A stretch of 64,000 bases of DNA from Nitzschia putrida (lineage: Eukaryota > Bacillariophyta > Bacillariophyceae > Bacillariales > Bacillariaceae). The notes under the pieces are model-generated. The model saw only the letters and a list, made by a program, of their open reading frames with translations, searched no databases and had not been told where the DNA came from. Each line of letters begins with the position of its first letter. Within the stretch, counting starts at the first letter, position 1. Of the stretch, positions 48,900-59,384 are shown one piece after another. The stretch spans positions 124,001 to 188,000 of the forward strand of contig BLYE01000005.1 of NCBI GenBank assembly GCA_016586335.1. The letters run 5' to 3'. Position numbers and translations under genes: made by a program.

Positions 48900-49543
48900 A
48901 TTCAAGAAGTGCCACACCGACTTGATCTGTTGACGAGGAATGGCCGATGATAATAGGCAAAAGATCCAAAGTTCTGATTTTTCTGTAGAAGGAGGCACTC
49001 CGAGTTTGTGTCCAAAAGGTACTCAAGTAGTCTTTTCAAATCATGGTGATCATTTTTCTCGAAATCACAGAAGACGGCGTGATTGTTCATTATTTCTTTG
49101 ACCATGGACTGCTGTCATGGTGGCTCCAGAACTCGAGATTCAGAAACGTAATAGTCAAGAGAGAATTTTCTATCAACTACTACTAGTAATTCTGGAACCG
49201 AACTACCCTGCCTAACTTTGAATGTCGGTTGTTGGTTTCGACCTGTCCAAGATTTCTACCGGTACCCAACCTTGTTATTACACCACTCGAATAGATCCAT
49301 TCTCCATTCACATACGCTTGATAAGAAGGTTCAACGCCAAAAGGGATTGGATGAATAATGAACAGAACTGCAAGGTGGCGTCAAAAAGGGGAAAATTATC
49401 ACTTATGTACACAATACGGGTCACGCTCGACGTGATAGCAGCATAACATGTCTGGTTCTCATTTTGGCGTTCGCGCAAAACGCTTCATCGACTTCGAAAC
49501 ACGGGATTTGGGGAGAAGGAAGTACTGGTAACCTATCTACCAC
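48900..49543. other. intergenic region upstream of the urea transporter
   Basis: 644 bp with no supported gene. A 74-codon ATG frame at 49222-49446 has no recognisable features. Confidence 0.45.
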
Positions 49544-50263
49544 CTAGGCGGCTGAAGCTGGTCGTGATACCGAGCTGGACGCCATGAGGGCTGTGTTGGC
49601 AAAGAGACTATGCCAATGCTCTCGAATGAGATGTAGTTGAGAGCGTTGACATGGTCCGACTCTTGACAAAGTAAGCTGTAGAGACGTAGCCATGCTCTGG
49701 GCCTCGATTGAATTGCCTTGATCCCTTGAGAGCTGACTTAGATTGTTCATAGCTAGGACTGACAGTTCGAAAGGAAGAGTACAGGATTGTCCATCTTCGT
49801 CGGGTTGTCTTGTATTTGTCAGTCTCACAACCATAGCATACAGGTGCTGCGCTCTCGACAGCAAGCTTTCTTGGTCTGGATGCAGGCACAGCATGTGGTG
49901 ATGCATGATGGCAAGGTTGAACACCACAATAGCTGAGACTACAGACCCAGTTGATCGGCAAGTAGGGCAAAGGTCGTAAGATGCCAATATTTCGTTGAAT
50001 TTCAAAGCTCGCCCGTAGATAAAGTCTTCTCTTGGTGGAATGAGACTCCAACGTCCTGCATTCATCTCGAGATGAGCATCAGGAGGTATTGTGACAGCCC
50101 TACCACTTGACGGAGGTGCAAGACTCGTAGTACTGCTCCTGAGGATGCATTTGACATTGTCCAAGCACTCAAGAAGAATTGCATTCGCAATATCGGTCTT
50201 TCCTTGCAGAAGGAGATTGACGGCACTGTCATTCCTCTCCATTACCTCCAAAATGGTTGCCAT
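49544..50263 (-). CDS. hypothetical helical-repeat protein (239 aa)
   Basis: Start at the first in-frame ATG (50263; MATILEVMERNDSAVNLLLQ). Single exon. The sequence is largely helical, with TPR-like pairs: NLLLQGKTDIANAILLECLD near the N-terminus, SAIVVFNLAIMHHHMLCL mid-protein, LSRAQHLYAMVVRLT, and ELSVLAMNNLSQLSRDQGN near the C-terminus. The GRAL-and-FN pattern between them (IYGRALKFNEILASYD) recalls a lineage-specific family I have the impression is common in diatoms, but no named family can be stated. No signal peptide or membrane helix. A protein-interaction role is inferred only from the helical repeats. Confidence 0.65.
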   Translation of the reverse strand: MATILEVMERNDSAVNLLLQGKTDIANAILLECLDNVKCILRSSTTSLAPPSSGRAVTIPPDAHLEMNAGRWSLIPPREDFIYGRALKFNEILASYDLCPTCRSTGSVVSAIVVFNLAIMHHHMLCLHPDQESLLSRAQHLYAMVVRLTNTRQPDEDGQSCTLPFELSVLAMNNLSQLSRDQGNSIEAQSMATSLQLTLSRVGPCQRSQLHLIREHWHSLFANTALMASSSVSRPASAA

Positions 50264-51047
50264 CTTGTTGTTGTCCTTGCTATTGTTGTTGCCTCGCAAA
50301 ATATGAGACTTCTGGTTCTTCGAGCTCTTGGGAGAAAAATGTGATATGGCGTACAATCGATGCGATTGCAATGGTTTTTTTTGAGCAGACGCAAGAGAAT
50401 TCCCTGAACTGGAGAATAAGCCTCAAATGCGGGTTACTTTTCTACGCTTTTAAGAAATTGTCATTTGAGCCGCGTTGTCTTTCGACCTTCTTAGAGAATG
50501 ATACTACGACTTCAAGGTCGACTACGAATTGCGATCAAAGCCTTATGAATCTACGACTTCCGTGAAATTTCCATTACTAACCCTTAAAAGTTCAAAGGCC
50601 TCATAAACGTGGTCGAATGGGACCCTGGGTTCGTGTTCAGGTACAGCCACGTGCACCGAACCACAGGTATTCCATTTGATCAGAAACGATGACCAACGAT
50701 GCGACAAACTGAGTGGTGGGTGAAAGGCCCCTTAAAATTGCATCGAACATCACGTTTTCTACTTTGGATTGAAGTATTCTACCAAGACCCCCCCCTCAAT
50801 TTATCAGACACCACCAGTGTAATGGTGTCCTTCTTTTATTGTCTCAACGCCGCCCCTCCTCCTGCTTTTGACATTGATAGAAGGAGGTCAACACCGCGGC
50901 TCACGGGTTTGATCTGAGCACACACTGTTTACGAAGACAACTGGTGGCTGTTGTGGTTCCACAATTCCCATCGTATGCCCCCCCTTTAGCTTTCCAATTT
51001 TCTCCCGCCATTGTTCAAAGGGTGCAAACTACTTGTGAGCTACCTAC
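50264..51047. other. intergenic region left of the retrotransposon
   Basis: 784 bp without a supported gene. Short frames lack domains. Ends at the target duplication of the retroelement. Confidence 0.45.
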
Positions 51048-51052
51048 CTGTC
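51048..51052. repeat. 5-bp target site duplication, left copy (CTGTC)
   Basis: CTGTC flanks the left LTR; the matching copy is at 56443-56447. Confidence 0.9.
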
Positions 51053-51363
51053 TGCATGCCCGAAATCCCTGTCGATAATATCTTACAGGGAATCGCGACT
51101 CATGCAAGGACTCGGAACTTGTAGGTCTTGACCAAGACTGCCCTGCTCATGTGACACAGGCATGTGACATATCGTGGTGTCCATGTGAGTGTCCATGTGA
51201 GTGTCCATGTGCGTTGTCAAGCACAGACACCTACTCTACATGTGGAAGGAAAAGAATCCAAGATTCCCTTTTTCCTACGATCAAAATCCAAGATAGAAAA
51301 TAGTAACTATTAGCTCACTTTTTTCACCCTACAACGATCGTAATAACCCCCTGGGGTACTGCA
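51053..51363 (+). repeat. left LTR, 311 bp
   Basis: Begins TGCATGCC and ends GTACTGCA (TG...CA). It looks identical by eye to 56132-56442. It contains a CCCTGT/ACAGGG inverted repeat near 51067-51090 and 2.5 tandem copies of a 12-bp unit (GTCCATGTGAGT) near 51178-51210. Confidence 0.95.
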
Positions 51364-51481
51364 TGTTGATCAACGCAGTGCTGTGAAAAAGAAATCTGAA
51401 ATCTACGTGAAAAGAGTCCACTCAAGTGAAGTGCTAGGCGAAGTGAGCCTTGGAGAGTTTCCGTGACAAGTTGTCAAGAAG

Positions 51482-54400
51482 ATGGTCAATCCTAACCTTC
51501 GTGCCAGGTCGGCCGCTGCAGTTCAGCAACGTTCTATTTTTCCTTTGAAGCCAGACTACAAGGCTACTGAAGTTCGTACTATCAAGCATTCGAAGTATGC
51601 TGATGCAACGTCCAAGGACAAGATCACGTCCGAGGTCATGGTGATCGATGACGATGCTACCAACTACCAACTGCTCACCGCTGTACACCAGTTCCAAACT
51701 GCTGCCAATCGCCATGCTTGGCCGGTGACTGAGCTCTGTGCCAAGTTTGAAGCTCAATTGGATGGAGAGTTCCTTACTACCTGGACCAACGAGACTATGG
51801 CAACTGTTACTACCACTTCTGCGGAGTTTCGTGCTGTGCAAGATCGGTTTTTGTCTGAGTACTTTGAGCCTGATGATGCTGAGGTTCAAATTGAGTATTT
51901 GAGGTCTATCAGAAAGCCGAGAGACATTGATCCAAAGCGTTTCTCCAGGTTGTTGAAACATCAGAAGGTGATGATCAAGGAGATGCCGAACGGTGCTAGT
52001 TTTGTGCCTTCCGATCGAGAGCTCAAGAGGATGTTCTACAAGGCTATGCCAAACCAATGGCGCCTTGAGTTTGACAAAGCAGGCAAGGATCTCAACAGTA
52101 TGTCTATGGAGAAATTGGTGAATTACTTTGAGATTCACTCTCGTAATGATCCTTTTGTGGAACGCAAGTCTTCTGAGCGCGACAACCAAGGAGGGAATCC
52201 TGGTGGTCGCTCAAGTCAATCGCGCAATGGAAATTCGAACCGTGGCCAACGTAACGGTCGAAACGGTCAAGGTCGCAACGGAAGGGCTTATGAGAAGAAA
52301 GGTCCTTTGCGTGATTCGGACCCTTGCCCGCTACCAAACCATGGCAATCACTTATGGGGTGAGTGCCGTCAGCGTGACCGTCAGTCGAACTCTGGAAATT
52401 CTTCCTACGGCAACCGTGGTACTGGAAATCGATCCGGTAATGGAAATTTTCGCAGTCACACTAGTCGAAATTTCCGACCCAATGGAGGAAACGAGAGCCA
52501 TCTCAACGATGCTACTTCCCAAGTGACCAATGCAACCAGTGTTTCTTCCAACACCAACAATGGAAATGAACTCCACCGCTACTGCCAAGGATGCAACTCG
52601 TCTCGTGCATCCAGCAATGATCACTACTTGTTTGAGCCAGAGGCTGTTACTACTGGAGCCCATGGTGCTACGTCGTCCTCTCCAGTGGACATGTTCTATG
52701 AAGATGTTGAGGACTTGTCTTTTGAATCCTATTCTCTCCCTGAAGTGATTGAAGTTCTACCTGGCGAGGTTGAGCCAGTGTCTACTGCAACTGATGCTGT
52801 TCCAATGACTACTGCTACTTGCAAATCTGTCAACGACACTGATTGTCCGTTGGTGCTCAAAGCCCTCTTCGATTCTGGAGGTACTTTGACCCTCATCAAG
52901 TCGAATGTTCTTCCTGCTGGTATCAAGATCGATGATGCCCATGATCCTCAGCGTTTCAACACTGCTCAAGGATCGTTTGCTGCACTGGGTGTGGTGACTT
53001 TGAACGAGGTTATTCTTCCTGAATTTTCGTGCACCCGTCGCATTGAGAAAGTGATAGCCTATGTGATGGATGCTCCTCAAGTCCACTATGACATCATTTT
53101 TGGAAGATCCTTTCTCAAGGATGCCGGTATTCAGTTGGACTTTGCTGAATCTACCTCGACTTGGTTTGAAGACGTCGTCCCGTTCCATGCACGCGACTAC
53201 TTCGATGAGAAGGATACGATGGAATCTACATTGAAAGTTGCCGCTGAGGGTACTGCAGGTCGCTTTGCCTTTGGTGCTGACGCTGCTCCAAACATGTTGT
53301 ACTCTCACTTGGACCAGTTCTACTCTGTTGATGGTCCCATCAAGGCTGCCAAGTACGAAGTCGTCGACCCTCAAGAGGTTGCTGCTGAGCAAACTCATTT
53401 GTCTGAAAGCCAACGCCAAGAACTTGCTGCTGTCTTCCGCAAGTATGATCGTCTGTTCAGTGGGAAGCTCGGGCGCTACCCCAAGCGAGATTTTCATATC
53501 GAACTCCAGGAAGGGGCGCAGCCATACCACTGCCGCCAACCCTATCCGATCTCTATGAACCAGATGCAACTTGTGAAGGATGAACTCCAACGTCAAGTCG
53601 ACCTTGGAATCCTCGAGCGATGCTACGAATCCAGCTGGGGCTGCCCAATGTTCATTCGTCCTAAGAAGGATGGAACTGTTCGAGCTGTTGCTGACCTCCG
53701 CCAATTGAACAAGGTGGTGAAGCGTACTCCCTACATCTTGCCCAAGATTCAGGACATCTTCTGGCGCCGCCGAGGCTACAATTTTTTCACCAAGTTGGAT
53801 ATCTCAATGCAGTACTATTGTTTCGCATTGACTGAGGAATCAAGCTGGCTCTGTGTCATCGTCACACCTTTTGGAAAGTTTCGCTACAAGGTGCTACCAA
53901 TGGGGCTCGTTAATTCCCCTGACTGGGCACAGGCTGCCATGGAAGAGTTGTTTGCTGATTTGCTTCATGAGATTGAAGTCTACTTGGATGATATTGGTAT
54001 CTTTCACAAGGACTGGGCATCGCACATTGCCATGATTGATGAAGTATTGCGTCGCCTCCAAGATGCCGGGTTCACTGTCAACCCTCGCAAGTGCGAATGG
54101 GGCATCAAGGAAACGGATTGGTTGGGTTTCTGGGTCACTCCCAATGGACTCAAACCCTGGAAGAAGAAGATTGAGGGTATTCTCAAGTTGGATCGTCCTC
54201 AAACCATCAAGCAACTTCGTGCCTTCATTGGAATGGTGAATTTCTATCGCACGATGTTCCGTAATCGCGCGCATATTCTTGCTCCACTTACCGACCTTAC
54301 CAAGTGCACTACCGCTGAACTTCGCAAAGCCTGGTCCAAGGAACATGATGATGCTTTTGCTCAAGCCAAAGCAATGGTTTGTCAGGATATTCTTCTCTAT

Positions 54401-56203
54401 TTTCCTGATCCCAACAAGCCCTACGTTATCGAGACGGACGCCTCGGACTATCAAATTGGTGCTGTCATTTCCCAGGATGGAAATCCCGTGGCTATGTTTT
54501 CCAGAAAGCTTCATGGCGCTCAACGTCGCTATCCTATCCCTGACAAGGAAGCTTTGGCCATTGTGGAGACTTTGACTGAGTTTCGTCCCCTTCTCTTGGG
54601 GGCCCAAATCACCGTCAAGACAGACCACATGAATTTGGTCCGCGACAACATCACGTCCCAACGTTTGTTGAACTGGCGCTTGCTCATTGAAGATTTCGGT
54701 CCTACCCTTCAGTATGTTCCCGGTGAAGAGAACATTGGTGCTGATACTCTCTCGCGTTTTCCGCTTCGAGAGGGAGAGCCGGAAGTCATCCCATGGGATG
54801 ATGCTGACTTGGAGGAACAGTTGAACGATTGCTTGTTGCATTATCCAGCCGATGTCGACACATTCCCATTGTCCTTTGACATTGTCCGAGTTCAACAGTT
54901 GCTGGATCGAGAGCTGATCGAAACTCTCACCACGAAGCCAAACCAATACCAGATGAAGCAGTACTACGGTGTTGACCTTGTTTGCCGCAAGTGGGGAGAT
55001 GAGTGGAAAGTGGTGATCCCAAAGAGTCTTGCTCGTGATGCCATTGCATGGTATCATGCCGTCTGTGGCCATGCTGGTGCCAAGAGGTTGGAACAAACCA
55101 TCGGTCAGTTGTTCTTTGTTGTTGGACTTCGTGAGCTCACTGAAAACTACGTTCGAACCTGTGATGCTTGTCAACGTGCCAAGAATCCAGGCCGTGGTGT
55201 TGCTCATGTTCCACCAAGGGAAGCTGTTGAGTTGCCTTGGGAAACAGTCGCTGTTGACCTCATTGGACCATGGACCATCAAGGTCCCCAATCTCGGAAGT
55301 TTCACTTTCAGTTGCTTGACTACTATCGATGTTGCAACCACTCTTGTTGAGGTGGTTCGTTTGGAGAGTACAAAGTCCAAACCAGTTGCTCAGGCATTCT
55401 CTGTTTCTTGGTTGGCTCGTTACCCTAAGCCAATCCATTGTGTTCATGATCCTGGTTCGGAGTTTGTTGGATCTGCTTTTCAGACTATGCTACGCAAGGA
55501 AGGAATCAAGCCAGCGTCTACTACGGTGAAAAATCCTCAAGCCAATGCTGTGTGTGAGAGGATCCACGCTACTATCGGTGATGGTCTACGTTCTATGATT
55601 GAAGAGACCCAGTTTACTGATTTGGGAACTACGTTGGAAGCTGTTGACCGTATCATCGCCTCTGCCCAGCGTGCTGTTCGATCCACTGTTCACACCACTA
55701 TGCAAGTGTCTCCTGGTGCCTTGGTATTCGGCAGAGATATGTTCCTACCTGTCCCAATGTTGATGGAGTTTGAAACTGTTCGTCAACGTCGTCAAGCCGT
55801 CATCGACAAGAACAACAAGCGTGAGAACTTGCGTCGTCGTTACAAAGACTACAAAGTGGGAGATGAAGTGTTGTTGCTTACCTACAGGCCAGGCAAGCTT
55901 GATGCTCGTGCTATTGGACCATTCCCCATCGTCAAGGTTCATGTGAATGGCACTGTATCGGTGAAGAGAGTCAATGGAGTTGTTGAAAGAATCAATGTTC
56001 GTCGCCTCCGTCCCTACTATCGTCGTGTTGAGGAGACTCACTGGACTCAGGTTCGTCCCAAGCGAGGACATGGTAACAATGGTCGCCGTAATCGCGCTCG
56101 CACTCATGCAGCTTACGGAGGAGAGGCAGAATGCATGCCCGAAATCCCTGTCGATAATATCTTACAGGGAATCGCGACTCATGCAAGGACTCGGAACTTG
56201 TAG
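51482..56203 (+). CDS. gag-pol polyprotein of the Ty3/gypsy element (1573 aa)
   Basis: Single frame from the ATG at 51482; no frameshift or stop separates gag from pol. Gag-like helical region at residues ~60-220, then an Asn/Gly/Arg-rich stretch and a CPLPNHGNHLWGEC zinc-knuckle variant (C-x4-H-x2-H-x4-C, ~residue 281). Aspartic protease with DSGG (~460). RT with KLDISMQYYC, LPMGLVNSPDWAQ and the YLDD catalytic box (~834). RNase H with ETDASD (~984) and KTDHMNL. Integrase with an HHCC finger (HAVCGHAG ... CDACQRAK, ~1192-1235) and the DD35E triad: VAVDLIGPW (~1257), HDPGSEF (~1322) and CERIH 35 residues later. The last ~24 residues (MPEIPVDNIL onward) are encoded by the 3' LTR, where the stop lies, so the polypurine tract is also coding. 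All catalytic residues are present. Confidence 0.96.
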   Translation: MVNPNLRARSAAAVQQRSIFPLKPDYKATEVRTIKHSKYADATSKDKITSEVMVIDDDATNYQLLTAVHQFQTAANRHAWPVTELCAKFEAQLDGEFLTTWTNETMATVTTTSAEFRAVQDRFLSEYFEPDDAEVQIEYLRSIRKPRDIDPKRFSRLLKHQKVMIKEMPNGASFVPSDRELKRMFYKAMPNQWRLEFDKAGKDLNSMSMEKLVNYFEIHSRNDPFVERKSSERDNQGGNPGGRSSQSRNGNSNRGQRNGRNGQGRNGRAYEKKGPLRDSDPCPLPNHGNHLWGECRQRDRQSNSGNSSYGNRGTGNRSGNGNFRSHTSRNFRPNGGNESHLNDATSQVTNATSVSSNTNNGNELHRYCQGCNSSRASSNDHYLFEPEAVTTGAHGATSSSPVDMFYEDVEDLSFESYSLPEVIEVLPGEVEPVSTATDAVPMTTATCKSVNDTDCPLVLKALFDSGGTLTLIKSNVLPAGIKIDDAHDPQRFNTAQGSFAALGVVTLNEVILPEFSCTRRIEKVIAYVMDAPQVHYDIIFGRSFLKDAGIQLDFAESTSTWFEDVVPFHARDYFDEKDTMESTLKVAAEGTAGRFAFGADAAPNMLYSHLDQFYSVDGPIKAAKYEVVDPQEVAAEQTHLSESQRQELAAVFRKYDRLFSGKLGRYPKRDFHIELQEGAQPYHCRQPYPISMNQMQLVKDELQRQVDLGILERCYESSWGCPMFIRPKKDGTVRAVADLRQLNKVVKRTPYILPKIQDIFWRRRGYNFFTKLDISMQYYCFALTEESSWLCVIVTPFGKFRYKVLPMGLVNSPDWAQAAMEELFADLLHEIEVYLDDIGIFHKDWASHIAMIDEVLRRLQDAGFTVNPRKCEWGIKETDWLGFWVTPNGLKPWKKKIEGILKLDRPQTIKQLRAFIGMVNFYRTMFRNRAHILAPLTDLTKCTTAELRKAWSKEHDDAFAQAKAMVCQDILLYFPDPNKPYVIETDASDYQIGAVISQDGNPVAMFSRKLHGAQRRYPIPDKEALAIVETLTEFRPLLLGAQITVKTDHMNLVRDNITSQRLLNWRLLIEDFGPTLQYVPGEENIGADTLSRFPLREGEPEVIPWDDADLEEQLNDCLLHYPADVDTFPLSFDIVRVQQLLDRELIETLTTKPNQYQMKQYYGVDLVCRKWGDEWKVVIPKSLARDAIAWYHAVCGHAGAKRLEQTIGQLFFVVGLRELTENYVRTCDACQRAKNPGRGVAHVPPREAVELPWETVAVDLIGPWTIKVPNLGSFTFSCLTTIDVATTLVEVVRLESTKSKPVAQAFSVSWLARYPKPIHCVHDPGSEFVGSAFQTMLRKEGIKPASTTVKNPQANAVCERIHATIGDGLRSMIEETQFTDLGTTLEAVDRIIASAQRAVRSTVHTTMQVSPGALVFGRDMFLPVPMLMEFETVRQRRQAVIDKNNKRENLRRRYKDYKVGDEVLLLTYRPGKLDARAIGPFPIVKVHVNGTVSVKRVNGVVERINVRRLRPYYRRVEETHWTQVRPKRGHGNNGRRNRARTHAAYGGEAECMPEIPVDNILQGIATHARTRNL

Positions 56204-56442
56204 GTCTTGACCAAGACTGCCCTGCTCATGTGACACAGGCATGTGACATATCGTGGTGTCCATGTGAGTGTCCATGTGAGTGTCCATGTGCGTTGTCAAG
56301 CACAGACACCTACTCTACATGTGGAAGGAAAAGAATCCAAGATTCCCTTTTTCCTACGATCAAAATCCAAGATAGAAAATAGTAACTATTAGCTCACTTT
56401 TTTCACCCTACAACGATCGTAATAACCCCCTGGGGTACTGCA
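56132..56442 (+). repeat. right LTR, 311 bp
   Basis: Same sequence and TG...CA ends as the left LTR. Its first 72 bases are read as the end of the gag-pol frame. Confidence 0.95.
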
Positions 56443-56447
56443 CTGTC
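56443..56447. repeat. 5-bp target site duplication, right copy (CTGTC)
   Basis: Matches 51048-51052. Confidence 0.9.
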
Positions 56448-57548
56448 AACTGTCAACCCAGTTATTCCACCTGTACTGTACTATTGTATCCTCGATGACA
56501 ATGTGGAGAATAGTTGAACGGGTATCCACGATGAAGAGAAATAATATATTGGAGAAGGTGTATCCTCGTCGTCGATGGAACGAGGAAGTTGCAGTTCATC
56601 AGGGGCTATACTACAACCGCTGTGTCTAGGAGAGGGAAGGCACCAGCAACAACTGCCCAAACACTGCCAACAGTTCCAGGAAGATCACAGCACCGCATTC
56701 CTTGTCGTCAAGACAACAACATGAGAAATTAGGGCAATGCCAAAGTTTCCCGCGTAGTTTGCGTGAGGAGAAAAAGGATTCGCGGAAGTATCACCACCAT
56801 TTCCATCATACAGAGAAAGCACACAACTCCGATTCACTACTTTGGCTTTCTTACACTTGCTACCTCCTCTTTTCTACCTGGTACCGTACTTCGCACTGGT
56901 GTAGTACTAGGGTAGATAGTTGTGTTGTACTACCGATGGTACTACTAGTGCTACTTTTTATGGCTTGACGTACTCTAGCTACAGTAGTTTTGAGCAACTT
57001 CTTGATACTGCTTCTTGAGATAACTTCCATCATGCAGTTACTACCTCCTCTTTTCTGTCTCAGTACCTACTTACCTCGTATCGTATTCGTACTGTAGTAG
57101 TTCACTATTGTTTATTTCCCAACTTGCTTGGATATGATGAGATTGTTTAGCCGTTTGACGGATGGACGATTCCAACTAGTCGATTTCTTCATTTATGCGG
57201 CCTTCGCCCGATTGCGAATGTTAATACCCGATGTCGGTTTTTGACCTAAACGATTTGTGAGCGAGTCGCTTGTCAGCCTTCTCGATGCAGTTTTCAGAAT
57301 AAAAGTTGTGCTGTTGTACCTGGTAGTGTTGGACCGATTCCAGTAGTAACAATATGCATCCATCGCTACATGTTGTTTGTTCTGCGAATGATCTCGCTGG
57401 ATACTCAACAGCAGCAGCAGCATCGGCAACAACAACAGTTGTGAGGCTGCTTTCAATGATACATCAATCTCCGTTCTAGTCCTCTCCACTTTGACCCTAA
57501 CACCAGTACAGATACCCTTCCCTTGTCAAAGGAATCGATGCACAAATA
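56448..57548. other. intergenic region before the LRR genes
   Basis: 1.1 kb with no supported gene. It is dense in TAGTA/GTACC-type short palindromes between 56880 and 57110. The open frame at 56702 begins at TTG and has no domain. Confidence 0.5.
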
Positions 57549-59384
57549 ATGTCTCTGTTCGCGGAGGAGTTCTACGATCCCAACAAGGACTCTGACGAAG
57601 TCGATCACGATACGGTTCAAGACCACAGCCTGGATCACGACGATGAGCCCGGAATTAGTGAATTGGCAACTCATGAAATGCGATTGGAAGACGATATCTC
57701 CTTTCACATTGCTGTTGCCATTCCGGTTGACGATAGCGATTCCATACCCAAGGCTGTCGTTGTTCTTTCCCCACACGAACATGAACCTCCTCATCCCAAA
57801 TCTCGGCAATTGTTCTTGGTTTTTCTTGCATTTACGTTTGCATTTGTGTTTGGGGTGGTTGTGCGTTGTCACCTTTTCAGGCAAGGCCCACAAGTGCCTC
57901 GAGATGCCGCTATGACTCAACGAAATACACTGATACTACATCGACTAGCTGAAGCGGTAGGAGATGATCTTGTATTTGAATTAAGGAAGGATGATCCTTA
58001 TGCTTTGGCCCAGCAATGGATTCTTTACGATGATCCGCTTCAACTCGAAGAAGACAGCACGCACTTGGTGCAAAGGTTTATGCTGGCCGTGTTGTATTTT
58101 CAATTTCACCAACAAGGCGAGTTTCGATGGTGCAACGCAGCGGCGAAGGAAGATTCAGATGCAGTGTGTTCTTTCGGAGGAAACGTCGGCAACGCCAACA
58201 CGAATTTCAAACAGAGCACTCCGAAGCCTGCCCACAAATGGCTCTCCATCCATCATGAGTGCACATGGGGAGGAATATCCTGTGTAGAAATTCTTGGCGA
58301 TGTGTCAAACTCTACAACATCTTCTAGCTGGGAAGTATCCAAGTTGAATTTTCCCAATTTTGGGGTTGACGCGTCTCTCCCTTCCAAAGAACTGTTGCAC
58401 TTTCCGTGGCTAGAGGCGATTGATTTTTCCGACAACCAGTTTCACGGCACCCTGCCTCCAGAATGGACCAAGTTACCAGCCATTAAAGAAATCAGGTTGA
58501 ATCGCAATGACCTTCAAGGAAGTATTCCAGACGAGTGGGCAGATTCATCCATGTCCTCCATGGTGGCTAGTTTGAAACATTTTGAAGTTTACGAGAACAA
58601 TCTGTCAGGCAGTCTACCAACGTCTTTTTTGGCTTTGATGTCTAATGTGGAAGTTCTCGATCTGCAACACAATGCATTCACCGGAACCATTCCGACAGAG
58701 CTCTTTCAATTGAACAAGCTAGGTACGTACGGTACTGTGGCTGCTGCGTCATCTCAGTTCACCTCCAGTGTACACTCACAGTCCGTCTTGCAATTTGTAG
58801 TACTACTATCTCTTTATGATAACTTGTTGACAGGAACTATCCCAACGGAGATTGGAGAATGGAAAGCCCCTATCATCCACATTTCGCTTTTCAAATTGAA
58901 TCTCGAAGGTACAATACCTTCCACGATTTCGCAACTATTCAACTTGCGAGTGTTGGATTTGAGCAATACCAACATCGAAGGCTCCATTCCGGAAGAGTTT
59001 TACGATATTCCGCGGTTACAGAAACTGGATGTATCCAACACACGGCTGACAGGGACGTTGAGCTCAAGTATTGGAAAGTTGTCGGACCTGGTACATTTTG
59101 ACATTGGAGAAACAGGACTATCAGGGCCCTTTCCGTCAAGTGCGATAGCTCAGTTGAAGAAACTGAAAGTTCTACGGATCAATGGTAATGACTTGACGGG
59201 GGAAATCACAGAAGAGATTTGCACGTTGCGTGGGACTCTAGGTTTGCAAGAGATCGTAGCTGATTGCGAAGTGTCAGACGACGATTCTCTTGGTGGGGGT
59301 GGTCCATGGATCACTTGCTCCTGCTGTGATTCATGCTGTAATCATGAAACTTCCATTTGTTCTGATGACCGGAGGTACTCGTAA
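57549..59384 (+). CDS. LRR type-II membrane protein, tandem copy 1 (585 aa spliced)
   Basis: Exons 57549-58722 and 58801-59384. The 78-bp intron (CTAG|GTACGT ... TTTGTAG|TA) is a multiple of three and has no stop, so the unspliced frame is also open (611 aa). Splicing restores NKLVLLSLYDNLLTG, matching copy 2. Residues 1-85 are acidic and cytosolic, ~86-106 a single membrane helix (LFLVFLAFTFAFVFGVVV), and the rest is outside the membrane. Plant-type LRRs follow a conserved cap (WLSIHHECTWGGISCVE): LEAIDFSDNQFHGTLPPEW, IKEIRLNRNDLQGSIPDEW, VEVLDLQHNAFTGTIPTEL, RVLDLSNTNIEGSIPEEF and others. A Cys-rich end (CSCCDSCCNHETSIC) closes the fold. No kinase domain. A surface recognition or adhesion role is inferred. 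Confidence 0.9.
   Translation: MSLFAEEFYDPNKDSDEVDHDTVQDHSLDHDDEPGISELATHEMRLEDDISFHIAVAIPVDDSDSIPKAVVVLSPHEHEPPHPKSRQLFLVFLAFTFAFVFGVVVRCHLFRQGPQVPRDAAMTQRNTLILHRLAEAVGDDLVFELRKDDPYALAQQWILYDDPLQLEEDSTHLVQRFMLAVLYFQFHQQGEFRWCNAAAKEDSDAVCSFGGNVGNANTNFKQSTPKPAHKWLSIHHECTWGGISCVEILGDVSNSTTSSSWEVSKLNFPNFGVDASLPSKELLHFPWLEAIDFSDNQFHGTLPPEWTKLPAIKEIRLNRNDLQGSIPDEWADSSMSSMVASLKHFEVYENNLSGSLPTSFLALMSNVEVLDLQHNAFTGTIPTELFQLNKLGTYGTVAAASSQFTSSVHSQSVLQFVVLLSLYDNLLTGTIPTEIGEWKAPIIHISLFKLNLEGTIPSTISQLFNLRVLDLSNTNIEGSIPEEFYDIPRLQKLDVSNTRLTGTLSSSIGKLSDLVHFDIGETGLSGPFPSSAIAQLKKLKVLRINGNDLTGEITEEICTLRGTLGLQEIVADCEVSDDDSLGGGGPWITCSCCDSCCNHETSICSDDRRYS

Larger units (their letters stand above)
51053..56442 (+). 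mobile_element. intact Ty3/gypsy LTR retrotransposon (5.39 kb)
   Basis: Complete element: two 311-bp LTRs that look identical, CTGTC target duplication, and a single 1573-codon gag-pol frame with domain order Gag, protease, RT, RNase H, integrase (integrase last, hence Ty3/gypsy and not copia). Identical LTRs and an unbroken frame point to a recent insertion. A primer-binding site should start at about 51364 (TGTTGATCAACGC), but I could not match it to a specific tRNA. The purine-rich tract GGAGGAGAGGCAGAA ends at 56131, directly before the right LTR. Confidence 0.96.

Noticed and set aside
49222..49446. 74-codon ATG frame upstream of the urea transporter
   Set aside because: Short, with no family or targeting feature; expected by chance.
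53894..55447. 517-codon frame antisense to the RT/integrase region
   Set aside because: Shadow of a strongly supported gag-pol frame; no domain of its own.
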